A stretch of 64,000 nt of DNA from Bursaphelenchus xylophilus (Eukaryota > Nematoda > Chromadorea > Rhabditida > Aphelenchoididae), in assembly GCA_904066235.2 (NCBI GenBank), contig CAJFCV020000004.1, positions 12,586,001 through 12,650,000 of the forward strand, read 5' to 3'. A model generated the notes under the pieces. The model made no database searches, was not told the DNA's origin, and saw nothing but the letters and a program-made list of their open reading frames with translations. The position numbers were made by a program, and so were the translations under genes. Within the stretch, counting starts at the first letter, position 1, and every line of letters starts with the position of its first letter. Positions 8,622 to 20,010 of this stretch are shown in pieces.

Positions 8622-11246
8622 TCACATGTAATTGCAATTTACATCCATATTCAGTTTCTCACTGCTACTGGTCATCCCCCAAATGGATTGTAGGGTCTGA
8701 AAGTGAAGTCGGGTATCGTAGATGGCGTCGGTGAGCTTCACATCATCCATGGAGGCATAGATTGCGGATCGGCGTTTGGGCCGCCATGCGCAGAAGTCGG
8801 CCTTGGTTTGTTTACGGAGACTGGGCAGGAATTTGATGAGCACGAGGGCTGTTAAAATTGCTATCGTCTGGTTGATAAATTGGACAGTCTAAAAATAGTT
8901 GAAGTCAGCTTTGTTGCGATATCGGTCGAATATGGCAGTCGGAAAAATAATGTGGTTTTGTCGAGTTTTAAAATCGCCTAACATCGCTTTGCGACGACTA
9001 GCCGTGGTTCCAGTTTTGATGCACGACTGCGGCAAGGTGAGACATTTTTTAGCAACAAATCCGCGCTATTTTCCCGACTGAATGATGTTGAATGTCTTAC
9101 AGAGCTAAGTAGCCGCTCGAGCCGCTCGTTCCGTATGCTACTCTGCGAAATTGAACAACGGATCAAAGCAAAAGGAAGCGCGAAGGCAGCCGAGAACACA
9201 GCGAGCATAAAGACCAGTTTGAGGGCTCGACTTGTCACCATATTCTCCCTGGACTGATAGCGAGCACCAAGCGACGCCAACTCGGCAAATCCATGCGACT
9301 CAAATCGCCGAGCCTTCAACGTTGTGAGGAACTAAAATTATGATATTTTAACACAAAATCTAGCGGGTATTTTTACATTAATTACGCATTCAATACGCAT
9401 TTAACCTACGAGTAATGAGACCGCCGAAGCCAACAACTTTGTGATGTCAGCATAGAAAATAATGTCATAATTGAATTTGTTAACCAGTGTGGCGTGCGGG
9501 CCTTTGTTTTCCAGGACCTCCGAAATAGCTCCGTACTTGGAAAGTGTCGAAAAGGCCAAACCCGTGCACAGTATGACCTGTAATTACATTTGAACAGTAG
9601 TCGACTTGGCTTACGTTCAACGCCGAAATCGCAAAGCCGATCCTCCCACTCATTGCTTCATAGTGATGGAGGAAAAGGTACGCACACCCCCTTTCAAGAC
9701 ATATCCCAATCGTGATAAAGGAAAGTGATAGCTCGGCGATTGTTTGCAGGAAGATCGGGATTGGGGCTTCGTCGAAACACTGCGGCAAAAGACGGCAAAT
9801 TGCAATCGAGGTGTATGCGAGAAACATGGACACCTGAAAAAAGCCCATACAGTTTATCAGTCGACAAAAATGCACTCACAAGGGATCGGCAAATAGTTGC
9901 AACCTTTAATCTTGACGAAACATATATCATTTGAAAGAGCATTAAAAATAGTGCACAACGCAAGAAAAATTAGCTGCCTAATTTATGTTTGGACAAAGTT
10001 ATGGCCGTTTTATGAAAGTGGTTATATGCGGCCAAAACGCCAGTTTTGTATGTTACAGTAATCCTGGCGGCTTGATATCGTCTCCATTGATTTTCTAGTA
10101 TCTAAAAACGTCCATCACGGTCGTTTTATGGCTCTACCAATCCTCGGTTATGAGTTATTAGACATTACTGCTAGTTCCAAAAAATTGTAAATAAAACTAG
10201 GTTAATGAGAAAATTGGAGCAAAAAGCGTTGGAAATACATTTATATGACCGTCATGGTCGTTCACAAACTAAAATCTCAAAATTAAAAATTTCTTATGTC
10301 CTAGCCCTACCAACGGTTGGTCCACTGTGTCAGCTATAGTCTTTTGCCCAATTATAATACAATTTTCTCCTCGTATTCTTTCGAAAAAATGTATATTTAC
10401 AGGTCCTTGTAAATTTAATCAGGCTACTGGAATGACACCCTTGTAATTATATGATAGTGGCGTCCCCACTCTCATCACCATCAAATTTGTGGTCGTTTCA
10501 AAAAACCCCAGAATTTCAGAAAAATCCCGTAAAAACAAATTTTGTCTGCGAAAAAAAACAAAAATTGTTTGAAAACATTTACATACCATGGTTTTGTGGC
10601 ATATGAGATACGAAATGCAAAAAATTTGCTGAGGCCGGGTTCGAAACCAGGTCTTGTTGCGCCGGAAGCGCCGTCACTACCACTCGGCCAACTGGACACA
10701 ACTTCGTTGCGGTTCCAAGTGCTTATAAAGTGGCGCATGAAATTAGGCTAAAATCCGTATTTTGGCCATAACTTTGTCCAAACATAAATTAGGCAGCTAA
10801 TTTTTTCTTCCTTATACACAACTTTCCACGCTCTTTCAAATGATATATGTTTCGTTAAGATTAAAGGTTGCAACTATTTGCCGATCCCTTGTCAATATTA
10901 TTTCCAAGGGACCTGTCTCAAGTAAAAGTGAGAGCTAGAAATATCCCGTATTTTTTGTTGTTAGAAAAATCGTAATCTGTTATAAATTTGCGCCGAGTTG
11001 CATCAGAATCTCTCTTGTAGCATTTCCAGCACTTCCCCTGTTCGAAAAAATGCTTACCAATAAAATTCTGAGATTGGAATGTATCATTGAAGTCCGTGGG
11101 ATCCTGACAGCCAAGTACAGCGCCAATAGGCAGAGCAAGAGGCTTGAGAGGAACTCGAGGACGCCCGCAAGGGCTGTGAGTGGTTCAAGGTCGATGCCCT
11201 CGGACAACTGTAGAAATTCGGAGCCTATTTTGGGAAGCCATGACAT
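8622..11246 (-). CDS. Serpentine chemoreceptor GPCR (Sra superfamily, Srb/Sre-like)
   Basis: Five exons on the minus strand splice in phase 0: 11058-11246, 9615-9833, 9410-9577, 9101-9331 and 8622-8888, giving about 357 residues. Seven hydrophobic segments can be followed. Group hallmarks are IHSNLRILL at the start of TM2, ICLERGCAYLFLHHYE after TM3 (the ER...A...YE pattern of Srb/Sre/Srab), and ASLGARYQSREN before TM6. Such receptors sit in the cilia of nematode chemosensory neurons and bind environmental cues; the ligand is unknown. The last TM is followed by a basic tail rather than a long C-terminus. Intron 1 is about 1.2 kb because it contains a 1 kb transposable element; intron 4 holds a small MITE. 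The gene is convergent with the bestrophin, with about 165 bp between stop codons. Assignment within the superfamily is uncertain. Confidence 0.85.
8936..9080. mobile_element. CAGTCGGG-ended MITE in chemoreceptor intron 4
   Basis: Ends are CAGTCGGAAAAATAATGTGG and ATTTTCCCGACTG, with the internal CGCTTTGCGACGA block also seen in the copy at 3512-3649. It lies wholly inside the intron between the fourth and fifth exons. Confidence 0.65.
9879..10891. mobile_element. 1013-bp long-TIR element with internal tRNA-like module
   Basis: The left 128 bp (9879-10006) and right 128 bp (10764-10891) are reverse complements with few differences, beginning CAAGGGATCGGCAAATAGTT. The element is flanked by TCA on each side (9876-9878 and 10892-10894), a 3-bp TNA duplication as in PIF/Harbinger-like insertions. 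No transposase frame is present, so it is non-autonomous. The interior holds a tRNA-like segment on the minus strand. It sits in the first intron of the chemoreceptor gene. An element at 46983-47575 shares the architecture, the CAAGG ends and a TTAGCTGCC motif placed at the same distance from the terminus. Confidence 0.85.
10630..10695 (-). other. tRNA-like (Pol III promoter-like) segment inside TIR element
   Basis: On the minus strand the segment contains TGGCCGAGTGG (A box, 10680-10690), then GGTTTCGAACC (B box, 10638-10648), spaced as in a tRNA gene, and a run of six T at 10624-10619 as terminator. The A box resembles those of tRNA-Ser and tRNA-Leu. A paired acceptor stem is not evident, so I treat it as tRNA-derived and not as a working tRNA. 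Confidence 0.6.
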
Positions 11247-12403
11247 CTGAAGGGAAATTCGTTAGAGAAAATCGTCTAGACGGGTTTTCAGATATGGAAG
11301 CTCGCACAAACGGCATATATTCAATTCACATTTTTCACCGATACCTTCTCCAAACCCGTCCCAACTGTTTGGTCTAATCTTTTCGACGCGTTGGGGCCAT
11401 GAAGAAGAGGGGGATTAGATGAGCAAACTCACACAAACATAAACTCTCACATCCGGCAGAAACCGCGAAAATTGGCGGGTTGCAGATTTACTAGGCCGGT
11501 AATTACGACCTGTTTCTACAATCTCAAAGTTTGTTGGATACGGATGCCCAGAATAGCAATTAAAACCGAGGTCTTTGTGCCCAAACATTGTGCCTAGCCT
11601 GCGTGCATGCAGAAGCTTCAGAGAGGAGCGGATAAATGAATCCCATGGAACCAAAAAAATTGATAAAGGAGGGGCTCATTGTACAGGCTCTTCAAACGAA
11701 ATATGATGTACAAGGATTCCGTTACATCAGGGGCTGGGCTAACCATTGAATGCAAGTAAACAAAAAAGGAAGTTCCACGGTAACTTGCGTTTGAAATTAA
11801 CGGCCGTTAAAAGCACTTGGACCCAAAAACTCTATCTTAAAAAAACCTGTTGCATTTTCGATGGCGTGGGCTTTGTCTCTGGTATTTCCAAATTCCACAA
11901 AGCGTGTGTTCGTTGTGACGTGAAATGCGCGCTGTGGTTTGTACGCTAAGTCCACATAGTGTTGGCATTATGGTAGTTTAATTTTGCTGCGGCTTCACAA
12001 TTTTTTATAAACTACAAGGTTTTACAAACTCTTCAAATTCAATGAATTGGACGCCCACGGCATTGGAGATAAAGTGTTAAAATAATTTGCGGGCACAATG
12101 TCTGCGGGCAGAAAGAACATATCGCGCAAGTGCGACTAGACGACGCTGTAACGAAAAGGACATGCTGAGCAGGTAGCTCGTGAATGGAAATACAGAAGTA
12201 AATTGCCAACGACAATCATTTATCACGCAGAACAATTTTTTTGATCCATGCGCTTCTAATTATTTTTATAGTGGGTAATATAGACGGTAACGAAGACAAT
12301 GACAAACGGATAAGAATCCTGAATACGAATTATACTCATAAGATCATCAGAAACTTTATATGTTAAGAAACAAGAATGCTTGAGATTCTAGGGAAGAAAA
12401 CTT

Positions 12404-12630
12404 ACTGCCATTTTGCATCCGGGAACTATCAAAAATGTGGCAAACTGCTTCCCTCTCCAAGTGAAAAAAAACTTCGTTTTGAAGCGCGCGCCCTTTCCCT
12501 CACAAAATGAGCGGGCGCGCTTTTGAAACCGGAGTTATTTCACTTAGAGAGGGAAGCATTTTGCCAGATTTTTGATACTTCCCAGATGCAAAATGGTACG
12601 TTTTTCGTCACTGGATCAGGTCCCCCACGT
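12404..12630. mobile_element. Palindromic Tc1-like MITE, truncated at left
   Basis: The copy starts inside the left arm (CTGCCATTTTGCATCCGGGA), has the GGGCGCGC-type centre and ends CACTGGATCAGGTCCCCCAC. The first about 30 bp of the family are missing or degraded. Confidence 0.7.
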
Positions 12631-13009
12631 GTACGAACCTGCCTATGACAAGAAATGCCAGAAGGTCACAAGAGCTAAGCACTTATTCCTAGGCCTAAAT
12701 GAGCCTTCTGGAACGAATCCCTTCTATAACAAATAATTTTTTCGGCTCATTCAGTCTTATTATCAAGACATACGTTTTTTAAATTAAAACACTGACATAT
12801 AAGTAAGGTTGTCACGAGTCGCTGAATGTGTGAAAATGATCTAAAACAACTCAAACCGAATGTAATTTAATGAAGGTAATGAACATGACCATAAAAACCA
12901 CGCCGAACCCTTCCCGTTTCCAGGCAGCACGCCTTTCCGTGCGTGGACTGGGACAATAAAAATGTGCGTAAATAAATAAATTCTCGCACGTTTTTGCCTT
13001 TCCACGTAA

Positions 13010-13257
13010 GCGAGCTACCGTAAATCGTGCGTTCCCATGAACTTGGCCGGTTATTTGCAGCTGTGGGTTTTGGGGAGAACGGCCAGTTCAATGGGAATAA
13101 ACAACGGATCAAGGAGTTAAGAGCCCTATTTTTGCCAACTTTCGACCGAAAAAATTCAGTTTGTTTTGCAAAGCGTGAGCTAGGAACCAAGGCCATTGAA
13201 AAAACATTGTAAATGTGTGCAAAATCCGAGCGTTGCACTTGGAGTACTCCCCCCGGT
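13010..13257. repeat. Decayed GTACCCC-family MITE
   Basis: The right end reads GTGTGCAAAATCCGAGCGTTGC followed by ACTTGGAGTACTCCCCC. The preceding bases show the AAGCGTGAGCTAGG block of the family. It is diverged from the complete copies. Confidence 0.55.
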
Positions 13258-14239
13258 TAGTGTGTTGACAAACTCGGGTCAAAATAAACATGTTATGCCC
13301 TGTACCTTTCGTGCCGTTTAAATACGTTAGCCAACGTCATGCGAAGCACGGAATGGCCAAAAAAACGTTATCAATGAGAACTCCCCAAGGGCTTATTTGG
13401 AATTCATCATGCTGTCATTGGCAAGAGTTTAATGGGCTAAAAGTAATGGCAAAGAGATGATAACGGAAGCTATCCATATAAAAAGCTCAGTGTAGATTCC
13501 TTTGTATTGCTACAATCTGCCAAAAAAATTATTTTCCGAATTTTTCATATGTATCAAAACAAAAACTAATCACATTTTTTACGGTAAAAACGAGAGTTGC
13601 AGATCGTAACAATCAATGTGTGGTCCTTTTGTAAAGCTCTAAAAATTATCAAGGCGAACTTTTTGAACTCTTACACTATCAGTTGTGATTTTTGAGACCT
13701 ACTTTTTGCTGGAGAAAATTTTTTAATTTTACAACTGCATACTCAAAATAAAACACTCGCATTTCGACGAAAATTGTCGCAAATTTTAATTAAGCTTTTT
13801 TATGATAATACGTACGTATACGAAACGCAAGGCAAAATGCGGAGAGTTGACAGAGAGAAATACGCTTTTGGCCTTATTTTTGGCAATGCCCGGAAACCAA
13901 ATGTCGAACAAAAATGTCTCCCGCCGACTTGAGCTTTATCCAAACGAAGGTCGCAATTTACAAAAAATAAAGAAATCCAGAAAAATATTTTCTTTTTCGG
14001 TCGGAAAAACCTGCGAAAAATTTATTTTTGACATTTCGTTTGAATTCAAACGATACTAGGCGAAGTGTCGAAAAAAGCGAGAGATTCCATGTTGCCGTGC
14101 AGTGTCGCATGGAAAAAAATGATTTCTTACGAAAACATCGCCCTTATTAGAAGAAATGTATTTTTTTTTGATGTTAAAGCTTTCAAAAAAAGTGTTCAAT
14201 TTTTGCCAACTTTCTGCATTTTCTGAATTTTTCATCTTA

Positions 14240-14690
14240 CAGGGGAAGTACCCCAAGTGCGACGCTCAGATTTTGATAAAACTTGGCACAAATTTAGAAT
14301 AATCTTTTCTAAGACATATGGGAGAATCTTAGCTCGCGCTTCGCAGAAGCAATCGAGATTTTTAGATCGAAAGTCGGCGAAAATTTAGGACTTTTTGCCG
14401 AATTTCGGCACGAAAAGTTTCATGTCTATTTCTACTGTAAAGGATAATGTTTCTACAAAAAATCAAATTTTTCCGCACGAAACTGCCAAAGTTATGGCCG
14501 AAAAGCGCTTTTTCCTCTGACCGCTCTCCACGTTTAGCGTGCTCTCTCTCGGCGGCAAAAATGGTTCAATATCTCGACGGCGCCTGCAAAGCGCGAGCTA
14601 AAACTTTCAGGAATTGATATTTGGTCTATTCCCGACGTGTGTGCAAAATTTAAAGAAAATCTGAGCGTCGCACTTGGGGTATTTCCCTTG
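14240..14690. mobile_element. GTACCCC-family MITE, complete copy
   Basis: The 451-bp element begins CAGGGGAAGTACCCCAAGTG and ends CACTTGGGGTATTTCCCTTG, with GCGACGCTCAG and CTGAGCGTCGC just inside. It is flanked by TTA on both sides (14237-14239 and 14691-14693), a TWA duplication typical of PIF/Harbinger-like elements. No coding frame spans it. Its body is the reverse complement of the copy at 19350-19798. Confidence 0.85.
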
Positions 14691-14734
14691 TTAATAGTTT
14701 GCAAAAGTGGCGCCGAAGTTTCGCTTGTCATAAA

Positions 14735-14803
14735 AAGGTTTTATCGAAATTTGTGCCAAATGCCGTCAAAATCTGAGCGTCGCTTTTCGAGTAATTCCCC
14801 TGA
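14735..14803. repeat. Terminal fragment of GTACCCC-family MITE
   Basis: AAATTTGTGCCAAATGCCGTC, then AAAATCTGAGCGTCGC and AATTCCCCTG match the right end of the family. It lies just 45 bp from the complete copy and may be the remains of an adjacent insertion. Confidence 0.6.
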
Positions 14804-16027
14804 AGGTTAAGAAAGCAACAATCTTGACATGCTTTGCCACTGCCTCGACACTGTGTTTCTCTCCATATTACAACACTTTTTTCGGCAGACACAAACTGAA
14901 GACCAATCGCAACATCTTCGCCAACTTTCGGCTTAAAAATCTTGGTCGCTGCAACAAAACGCAAGTTAAAAATGCCCTATATGTCGTAAAAAAAGTCCAA
15001 TCAAAGCTTGTATCAAGTTTCACAAAATCTGACCGTCGGACTTCCTCAATAAATAAAGTTCATCATCAAATTGTGCCTTTCATTACAGCTATTTTTGTTC
15101 GGAAGCACATAACATTAATTTAACATCACAATTGCGACACAACAGGGAGTAATAACAAGAAAAAAAGACGGTGATAAAAATCGTCTGACCGAAAATCGCT
15201 CAAACCATACGCTGAAAAAATGGCGTTTATAAGTGCATGTCTGTCGGAAGGGCGCGGGTTTTTATCTGTGTAATTTGTTTCGTTTTCTGCGGAAAGCTGA
15301 GTTGAAGCCCTATCATTCAGTATATCCACCTTTTTTTTAGTTTTTTTTCTGCTGAAACTTTTAGGAATTGCCGTGTGGCCAGTTTAGGACACGCATGCAA
15401 AATTTGAGGAAAATATGAACATTCAATGAACAAAAAATAAAAAAAATATAACTATAAAGGAAACTGTGATAAAAATCTGCGGTACGTTTTTGTCAAACTA
15501 TCGTATCTACTTTAAGATGCTCACCGACCGGACCACACACAGATTTGTTTCCATCCGAAACTTTTTTGTTTCCTTTTTTCAAACCCCGTTCCATTGATTG
15601 ATGAGCTGCATTTCAATGTATCTATAAATTTGGGGGACTCGAGAAATGTTACCATTTTGTAACGTCCTAAACCCGAGTTTTTCCTCGTCAACAAAACCTG
15701 ATAAGCGAGAAAAAAAGTTTTTTTTGTTTTTTATTAGTTGTAAAAACAGTTGCAATCAGCTTTTTCACAATTCAAGCACCTGAAAAAATCCGTTTTTCCC
15801 AATACCGTGACTTTACAATCAACCCTCAATTGCTTTTGCAAAAACCGCTTGTCTTAACGACTTTTTATAGGCCGTTGAGCAGCTTTTTTCACACAAACCG
15901 GATTGTCTGCAAACTCTTGTTTCAATTGTGCCCTCGCTGATAATGATAGTAACGGTAGGTGAGTACGCCCTCGAAATAGCTGTTTGTTATTCAGAAAAAC
16001 CGGCAGGAGGAGCGTGGTGGGAAGGAG

Positions 16028-17808
16028 ATGAGCCTCGGGAAAGTCATCAATTCCAGGGCGATAAAATTCTTCTCCATCGGAAATCCGAGAAAGGTAAGGA
16101 AGTGTGGCTAAAGATTTGGCGTGTTAGGCAATTCCACATTATTTTCCCGGCAGACTAACCTATATTTTGCATGCCTATAGAGGGTGCATGCTAACGACCG
16201 ACAAGCGTTTTGCAAACGTAGTCGAGATATTGACGGCTTTTGGCCGAGATAAGTGAACCATTTCCAGGCACAGAGTAGATGACTTTTAGTCATGCGTAGC
16301 TCTTCGAAAAAAGGCATTTTTCAAGTAATACATGCGCTCCAACCAGCAGAAGAACGTCAGATCTTCGTGGCTTTCATAATAAGACACACTAATTTTTATG
16401 CAGCATATAGCATCAAAAATCTCAGTTTTTCCTTTGCAACAGTTTAGATTTTCCAACAAACTTTTTTCAGAGCTTGAAATTGGTGACTGAACAAATCGAC
16501 ACAAGCCTGAAGTCGGGCGAAATTCTCACACGATGGATAGCCAGTCCAGTTCATCCGGCCGATATCAACATTGCCAACGGGGTCTACTTCTACAAACGAG
16601 AGCCACCATCTTGCCTGGGAATCGACGCTTTTGGCATTGTGGAGAAAGTAGGTCATGGTGACTACATATATTAAATACTATATGTATTATAATCTTTATG
16701 ATGGAAATTTAACCTTTTCAATTCAAATACTCAAATTTGCAGGTCGCGACGGACGTGAAATACGTGCAGCCAAGCGACCACATCATACCGATTGTTCCGC
16801 AAACTCAAGGTGGATTCTGGAGGGAATTCCAAGTCCTCAAAGCCGATGAAGTCTTCAAAATCAAAAAGGAGCTTCCACTAGAGGCAAAAGTAATCCTAGC
16901 GGCGAACGCGACAAGCGCTTATCTCGTCCTAACACAGTTTGTTAAGCTGGAAAAAGGCGATTATGTGCTGCAAAACGCGGCCAATTCACAATTTGGGAGG
17001 ATGGTGACGCAGACGGCCAAAGGTAGGTCAGATACTCTCGATTTCTCAGCTTCAGCACCTTTTCAGCACTCGGTTTCAAAAGCATCAACGTCATGCGGGA
17101 ACGCGCCGATTATGACGCCGTAAAAGACGATCTCTTGAAGCACGGTGCGGACTACGTTTTTACGGAAGAGGAGTTCAAAAAGACGGGCAGAGACTTTGTC
17201 AAATCGCTGGATCGACCGCTAAAATTGTCGATAAATGGGGTCGGCGGGAAGTGTTCGATTTTAATGTCGGCCAACTTGACCAAATTTGGAACAATGGTGG
17301 TCTACGGGGGGATGAGTCTGAAGCCGCATGAGGTTTTGACTTCTTCGCTTGTTTTTAACAGCATCAGAGTGATTGGATTTCTGCTGTATGACTTCATCAA
17401 CCAGGAGAATGTGGAGTTCACAAGGAAGATTTACGGAGAAGTTCAGGTAAGGGCAAAGGTGTAAAGTATCAATGAAATGTGATAATTTGTTTTGTTTTAA
17501 CCAGCATACGATCTGTTGTAAATCATATATCAAACTGATCTGTAAGTCTCCTATTTTCCACGATTTTAATAAAGCAAATGACACTGTCTGCTGCCATACA
17601 TACAATGACTATTGCATATCATACAATTAGAGAAGATAAACTATAATATCGATGTTTTCAGGACCTCTTCCTCAGCGGAAAGATCTCTGCCCCTCCAATG
17701 GACAAAGTGCAATTCGAAGACTTTATGGTAGCCATTGAAAGGACATTGGCCGGAGGGCAAAGGAAACAGCTTCTAATGATTGGAAAAGAAGACCGCCCAC
17801 AGCTCTAA
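16028..17808 (+). CDS. mecr-1: Mitochondrial trans-2-enoyl-CoA/ACP reductase (MECR)
   Basis: Five exons join in frame: 16028-16093, 16471-16647, 16743-17022, 17067-17446 and 17662-17808, giving about 349 residues. This zinc-free medium-chain reductase uses NADPH for the last step of mitochondrial fatty acid synthesis, which supplies lipoic acid. Seen in order are a short basic N-terminus (MSLGKVINSRAIKFFS) suited to mitochondrial import, PADINIANGVYFY with the tyrosine that aligns with the catalytic one, NAANSQFGRMV for the nucleotide-binding loop (family form NAxNSGVGxAV), SINGVGGK, and TMVVYGGMSLKP. The first exon was placed because its 22 codons continue directly into the family's first strand. 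The nucleotide loop has Gln-Phe where Gly-Val is usual, a small departure. A poly(A) signal lies at 17839. The symbol follows the C. elegans orthologue name and is by resemblance only. Confidence 0.92.
16129..16157. repeat. Half copy of CAGTCTGTCGGG MITE in MECR intron 1
   Basis: ATTCCACATTATTTTCCCGG followed by CAGACT matches one terminus of the family found complete at 3512-3649. The opposite end is not visible. Confidence 0.5.
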
Positions 17809-18061
17809 CTTTTGGATTTTGAGTTTTGTAATATAAAAAATAAATATGTAATTATTATGTTATTAATATTGTTTTAAGTTTGGTTGAATGCCCTGAGCCA
17901 TCAATCGTCTTTGCCGCTGAGATAAACGAAAAAATACACGAAAAACGAAGAGCGATCAGATGGAAAATCAACTTTTGCTATATTTTTTGCCAGCTTCGCT
18001 TTGAGACATATTCATTCAATAGAAAAAAAAACAAAAGAGGGTTCTGATTTACGTTAATAAT

Positions 18062-18358
18062 TCACTTGGCGCTACGTTCATCGACGTCAACCGGAACTTG
18101 ATCGTCCACCTTCTGTGCCAGATGAGTGGCAATCTCACCCACGGTGGATTCAAATTGCTCCCTTCCATGTGCTGGCATTCCTTCGTTCTCCGCGTTGGCT
18201 ATAGCATGATCGTACTGCTGAGGATGGTCGTGCTGATTAGGATGCTCGAACTCCACATGTAGCCCTTTCGTCAACGGTTTTGTGTAGATGTCGTGAATTC
18301 TCTGCTGAGCGCTATCAAAGCTCTCGGACTGGCGTTTCTCGGCTTGCGTGGCGTCCAT
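18062..18358 (-). CDS. Small acidic/His-rich protein, unrecognised
   Basis: The frame encodes 98 residues beginning MDATQAEKRQ and ending VDVDERSAK. It is hydrophilic, with a His/Gln/Pro patch in the middle (FEHPNQHDHPQQYDH) and no signal peptide or membrane segment. On the minus strand a good acceptor (CCATTTTCAG) ends 20 nt before the ATG, consistent with spliced-leader addition and supporting this start; the frame stays open upstream across the acceptor, so an upstream exon is also possible. I do not recognise the family. Nearby at 20383-20553 another short minus-strand ORF also begins MDA and ends SAK, which may be chance. Confidence 0.5.
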   Translation of the reverse strand: MDATQAEKRQSESFDSAQQRIHDIYTKPLTKGLHVEFEHPNQHDHPQQYDHAIANAENEGMPAHGREQFESTVGEIATHLAQKVDDQVPVDVDERSAK

Positions 18359-18444
18359 TATTGCTTCTTTGACTTCTGAAAATGGCATAATTTTTATGTA
18401 GTATTACTGAAAGTTGCAAAAAAATTAGAAGCTTTGCAGCCGAG

Positions 18445-18885
18445 AGAGTATGGGAATGCGGAGAGCGGCCAGAGAGAGAAAAATTTGCTGGACAAATCTT
18501 CGCCAACTTCGCGTAACCTTGGGTCAAAATAAAAGTGTTTAGAGCCATATGTGATATCTTTACGTTCTGTTTCGCAAATATTACGGTAACCAACGTCACG
18601 TCAAACACGAACTGGCCAAGAAAGAATACTATCTTTGCCAGTTGCGTGGAAAAAACCGAAAATATTACTCTTTTTGTCCTTTACAACGACACAGATAGGT
18701 ATGTAAAACACGTTTCACAAAAACCGTAAAAAAATGCCAATTTTTTCGAAATTTGGACACAAAAACCTCGGTAGTGCCTTTAGATAAGGCTCTCGCATAT
18801 GTCTCAAAAAATAGCCTAAAATTGCGCCAATTTTTTATACATGTAAAATCTGAGGGTATCACTTCCAGCACTTCCACTGACAGTA
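18445..18885. repeat. Decayed GTACCCC-family MITE
   Basis: It shows the family's GCGGAGAGCGGCCAGAGAGA block near the start and ATGTAAAATCTGAGGGTATC near the end, with much divergence between. Confidence 0.5.
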
Positions 18886-19184
18886 CGACCCAAAAAAATC
18901 GTTCAAATGCCGGTTTCTTTGTTGGGGTCTCGCTTATAACGGCTTGAAAAGTGATTTCGAAAAAGAAGAAGCGATTCCACAAACAAAAACAAGGGTAATG
19001 AAACTAGTGTTACTGTTCAAGGAACAAACAAGTGATTAGAGATTGCCGTACAAGATACGCAGCAAACCTTGCTGTTTATTAAAAACAAGCTTTGTTTGAC
19101 TTCTTACTTGTTTTTGAGTCAGATCTGAATGATTTTTGTAGAAAATTTTGAGTTTTAGGAAGGTACTAGGGCACCAAGTACAAT

Positions 19185-20010
19185 ATCTTAAAAATTCGGC
19201 GACAGTTCGAGGAAGCACAAAATCGATCGATCCGAAGCGTAGGAAGTGCCAGTGAGGACTGGAAAAGCCGTCGGATGGTCGGCATACTCTCGGCAAAGAC
19301 TTGGCGAAGACTTGACGAAGACATGATATGTCCAATTTTTTTTAATTTACAAGGGAAGTACCCCAAGTGCGACGCTCAGATTTTCTTTAAATTTTGCACA
19401 CGCTTCGGGAATAGACTAAATATCAATTCCTGAAAGTTTTAGCTCGCGCTTTGCAGGCGCCGCCGAGATATCGGACAATTTATGCCGCCGAGAGAGCACG
19501 CTAAACGTGGAGAGCGGTCAGAGAGAAAAACGCTTTTTGGCCATAACTTTGGCAGTTTCGCGCGGAAAAATTTGATTTTTTGTAGAAACATTACCCTTTA
19601 CGGTAGAAATAGGCATGAAACTTTTCGTGCTGAAATTCGGCAAAAAGTCCTAAATTTTCGCCGACTTTCGATCTAAACATCTCGGTTGTTTCTGCAAAGC
19701 GCGAGCTAGGATTCTCGCATATATCTTAAAAAAAATCATTCTAAATTTGTGCCAAGTTTCATCAAAATCTGAGCGTCGCACTTGGGGTACTTCCCCTGTT
19801 AGCTATTATATTCTTTATTATTTCAACACATAAAGTATCAAAGGCAAAAAACGGAGATCTGAAGGTTTTTTATAGATATTGTTAGTGTGAGAATATGTAA
19901 AATACCTCAAAGTAGGCGATAAGCTGTCCTAATGCCTAATCGATCTTATTATCTCATCGGCAACCCTAACTGTCGCTGACCCGAAAAGTCGTAGCCTCGC
20001 GATGAACTTT
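19185..20010. repeat. Dispersed GGCGAAGACTTGGCGAAG repeat, split by a MITE
   Basis: AAAATCGATCGATCCGAAGC, a CAAAGACTTGGCGAAGACTT block and TGTCCAATTTTTTTTAATTT are followed, beyond the MITE at 19350-19798, by ATACCTCAAAGTAGGCGATA and CCGAAAAGTCGTAGC. The same ordered blocks recur without the MITE at 60470-60780 and 61555-61930. This is an unclassified dispersed repeat. Confidence 0.55.
19350..19798. mobile_element. GTACCCC-family MITE, complete copy, nested
   Basis: The 449-bp element begins CAAGGGAAGTACCCCAAGTG and ends CTTGGGGTACTTCCCCTG, flanked by TTA at 19347-19349 and 19799-19801. It matches the reverse complement of 14240-14690 closely over its length. It is inserted inside a different dispersed repeat. 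Confidence 0.85.

Larger units (their letters stand above)
11247..16027. other. Intergenic region rich in MITEs, no supported gene
   Basis: Between the chemoreceptor start and the MECR start I find no exon chain with splice sites and family resemblance. The region contains a truncated palindromic MITE, one full and several decayed GTACCCC-family copies, and A/T-rich filler. The longest open frames (for example 12867-13238 on minus and 11415-11654 on minus) overlap repeats or have no coding character. Confidence 0.6.

Noticed and set aside
10630..10695. Functional tRNA gene
   Set aside because: A and B boxes are present but I cannot pair an acceptor stem, and it lies within a transposable element.
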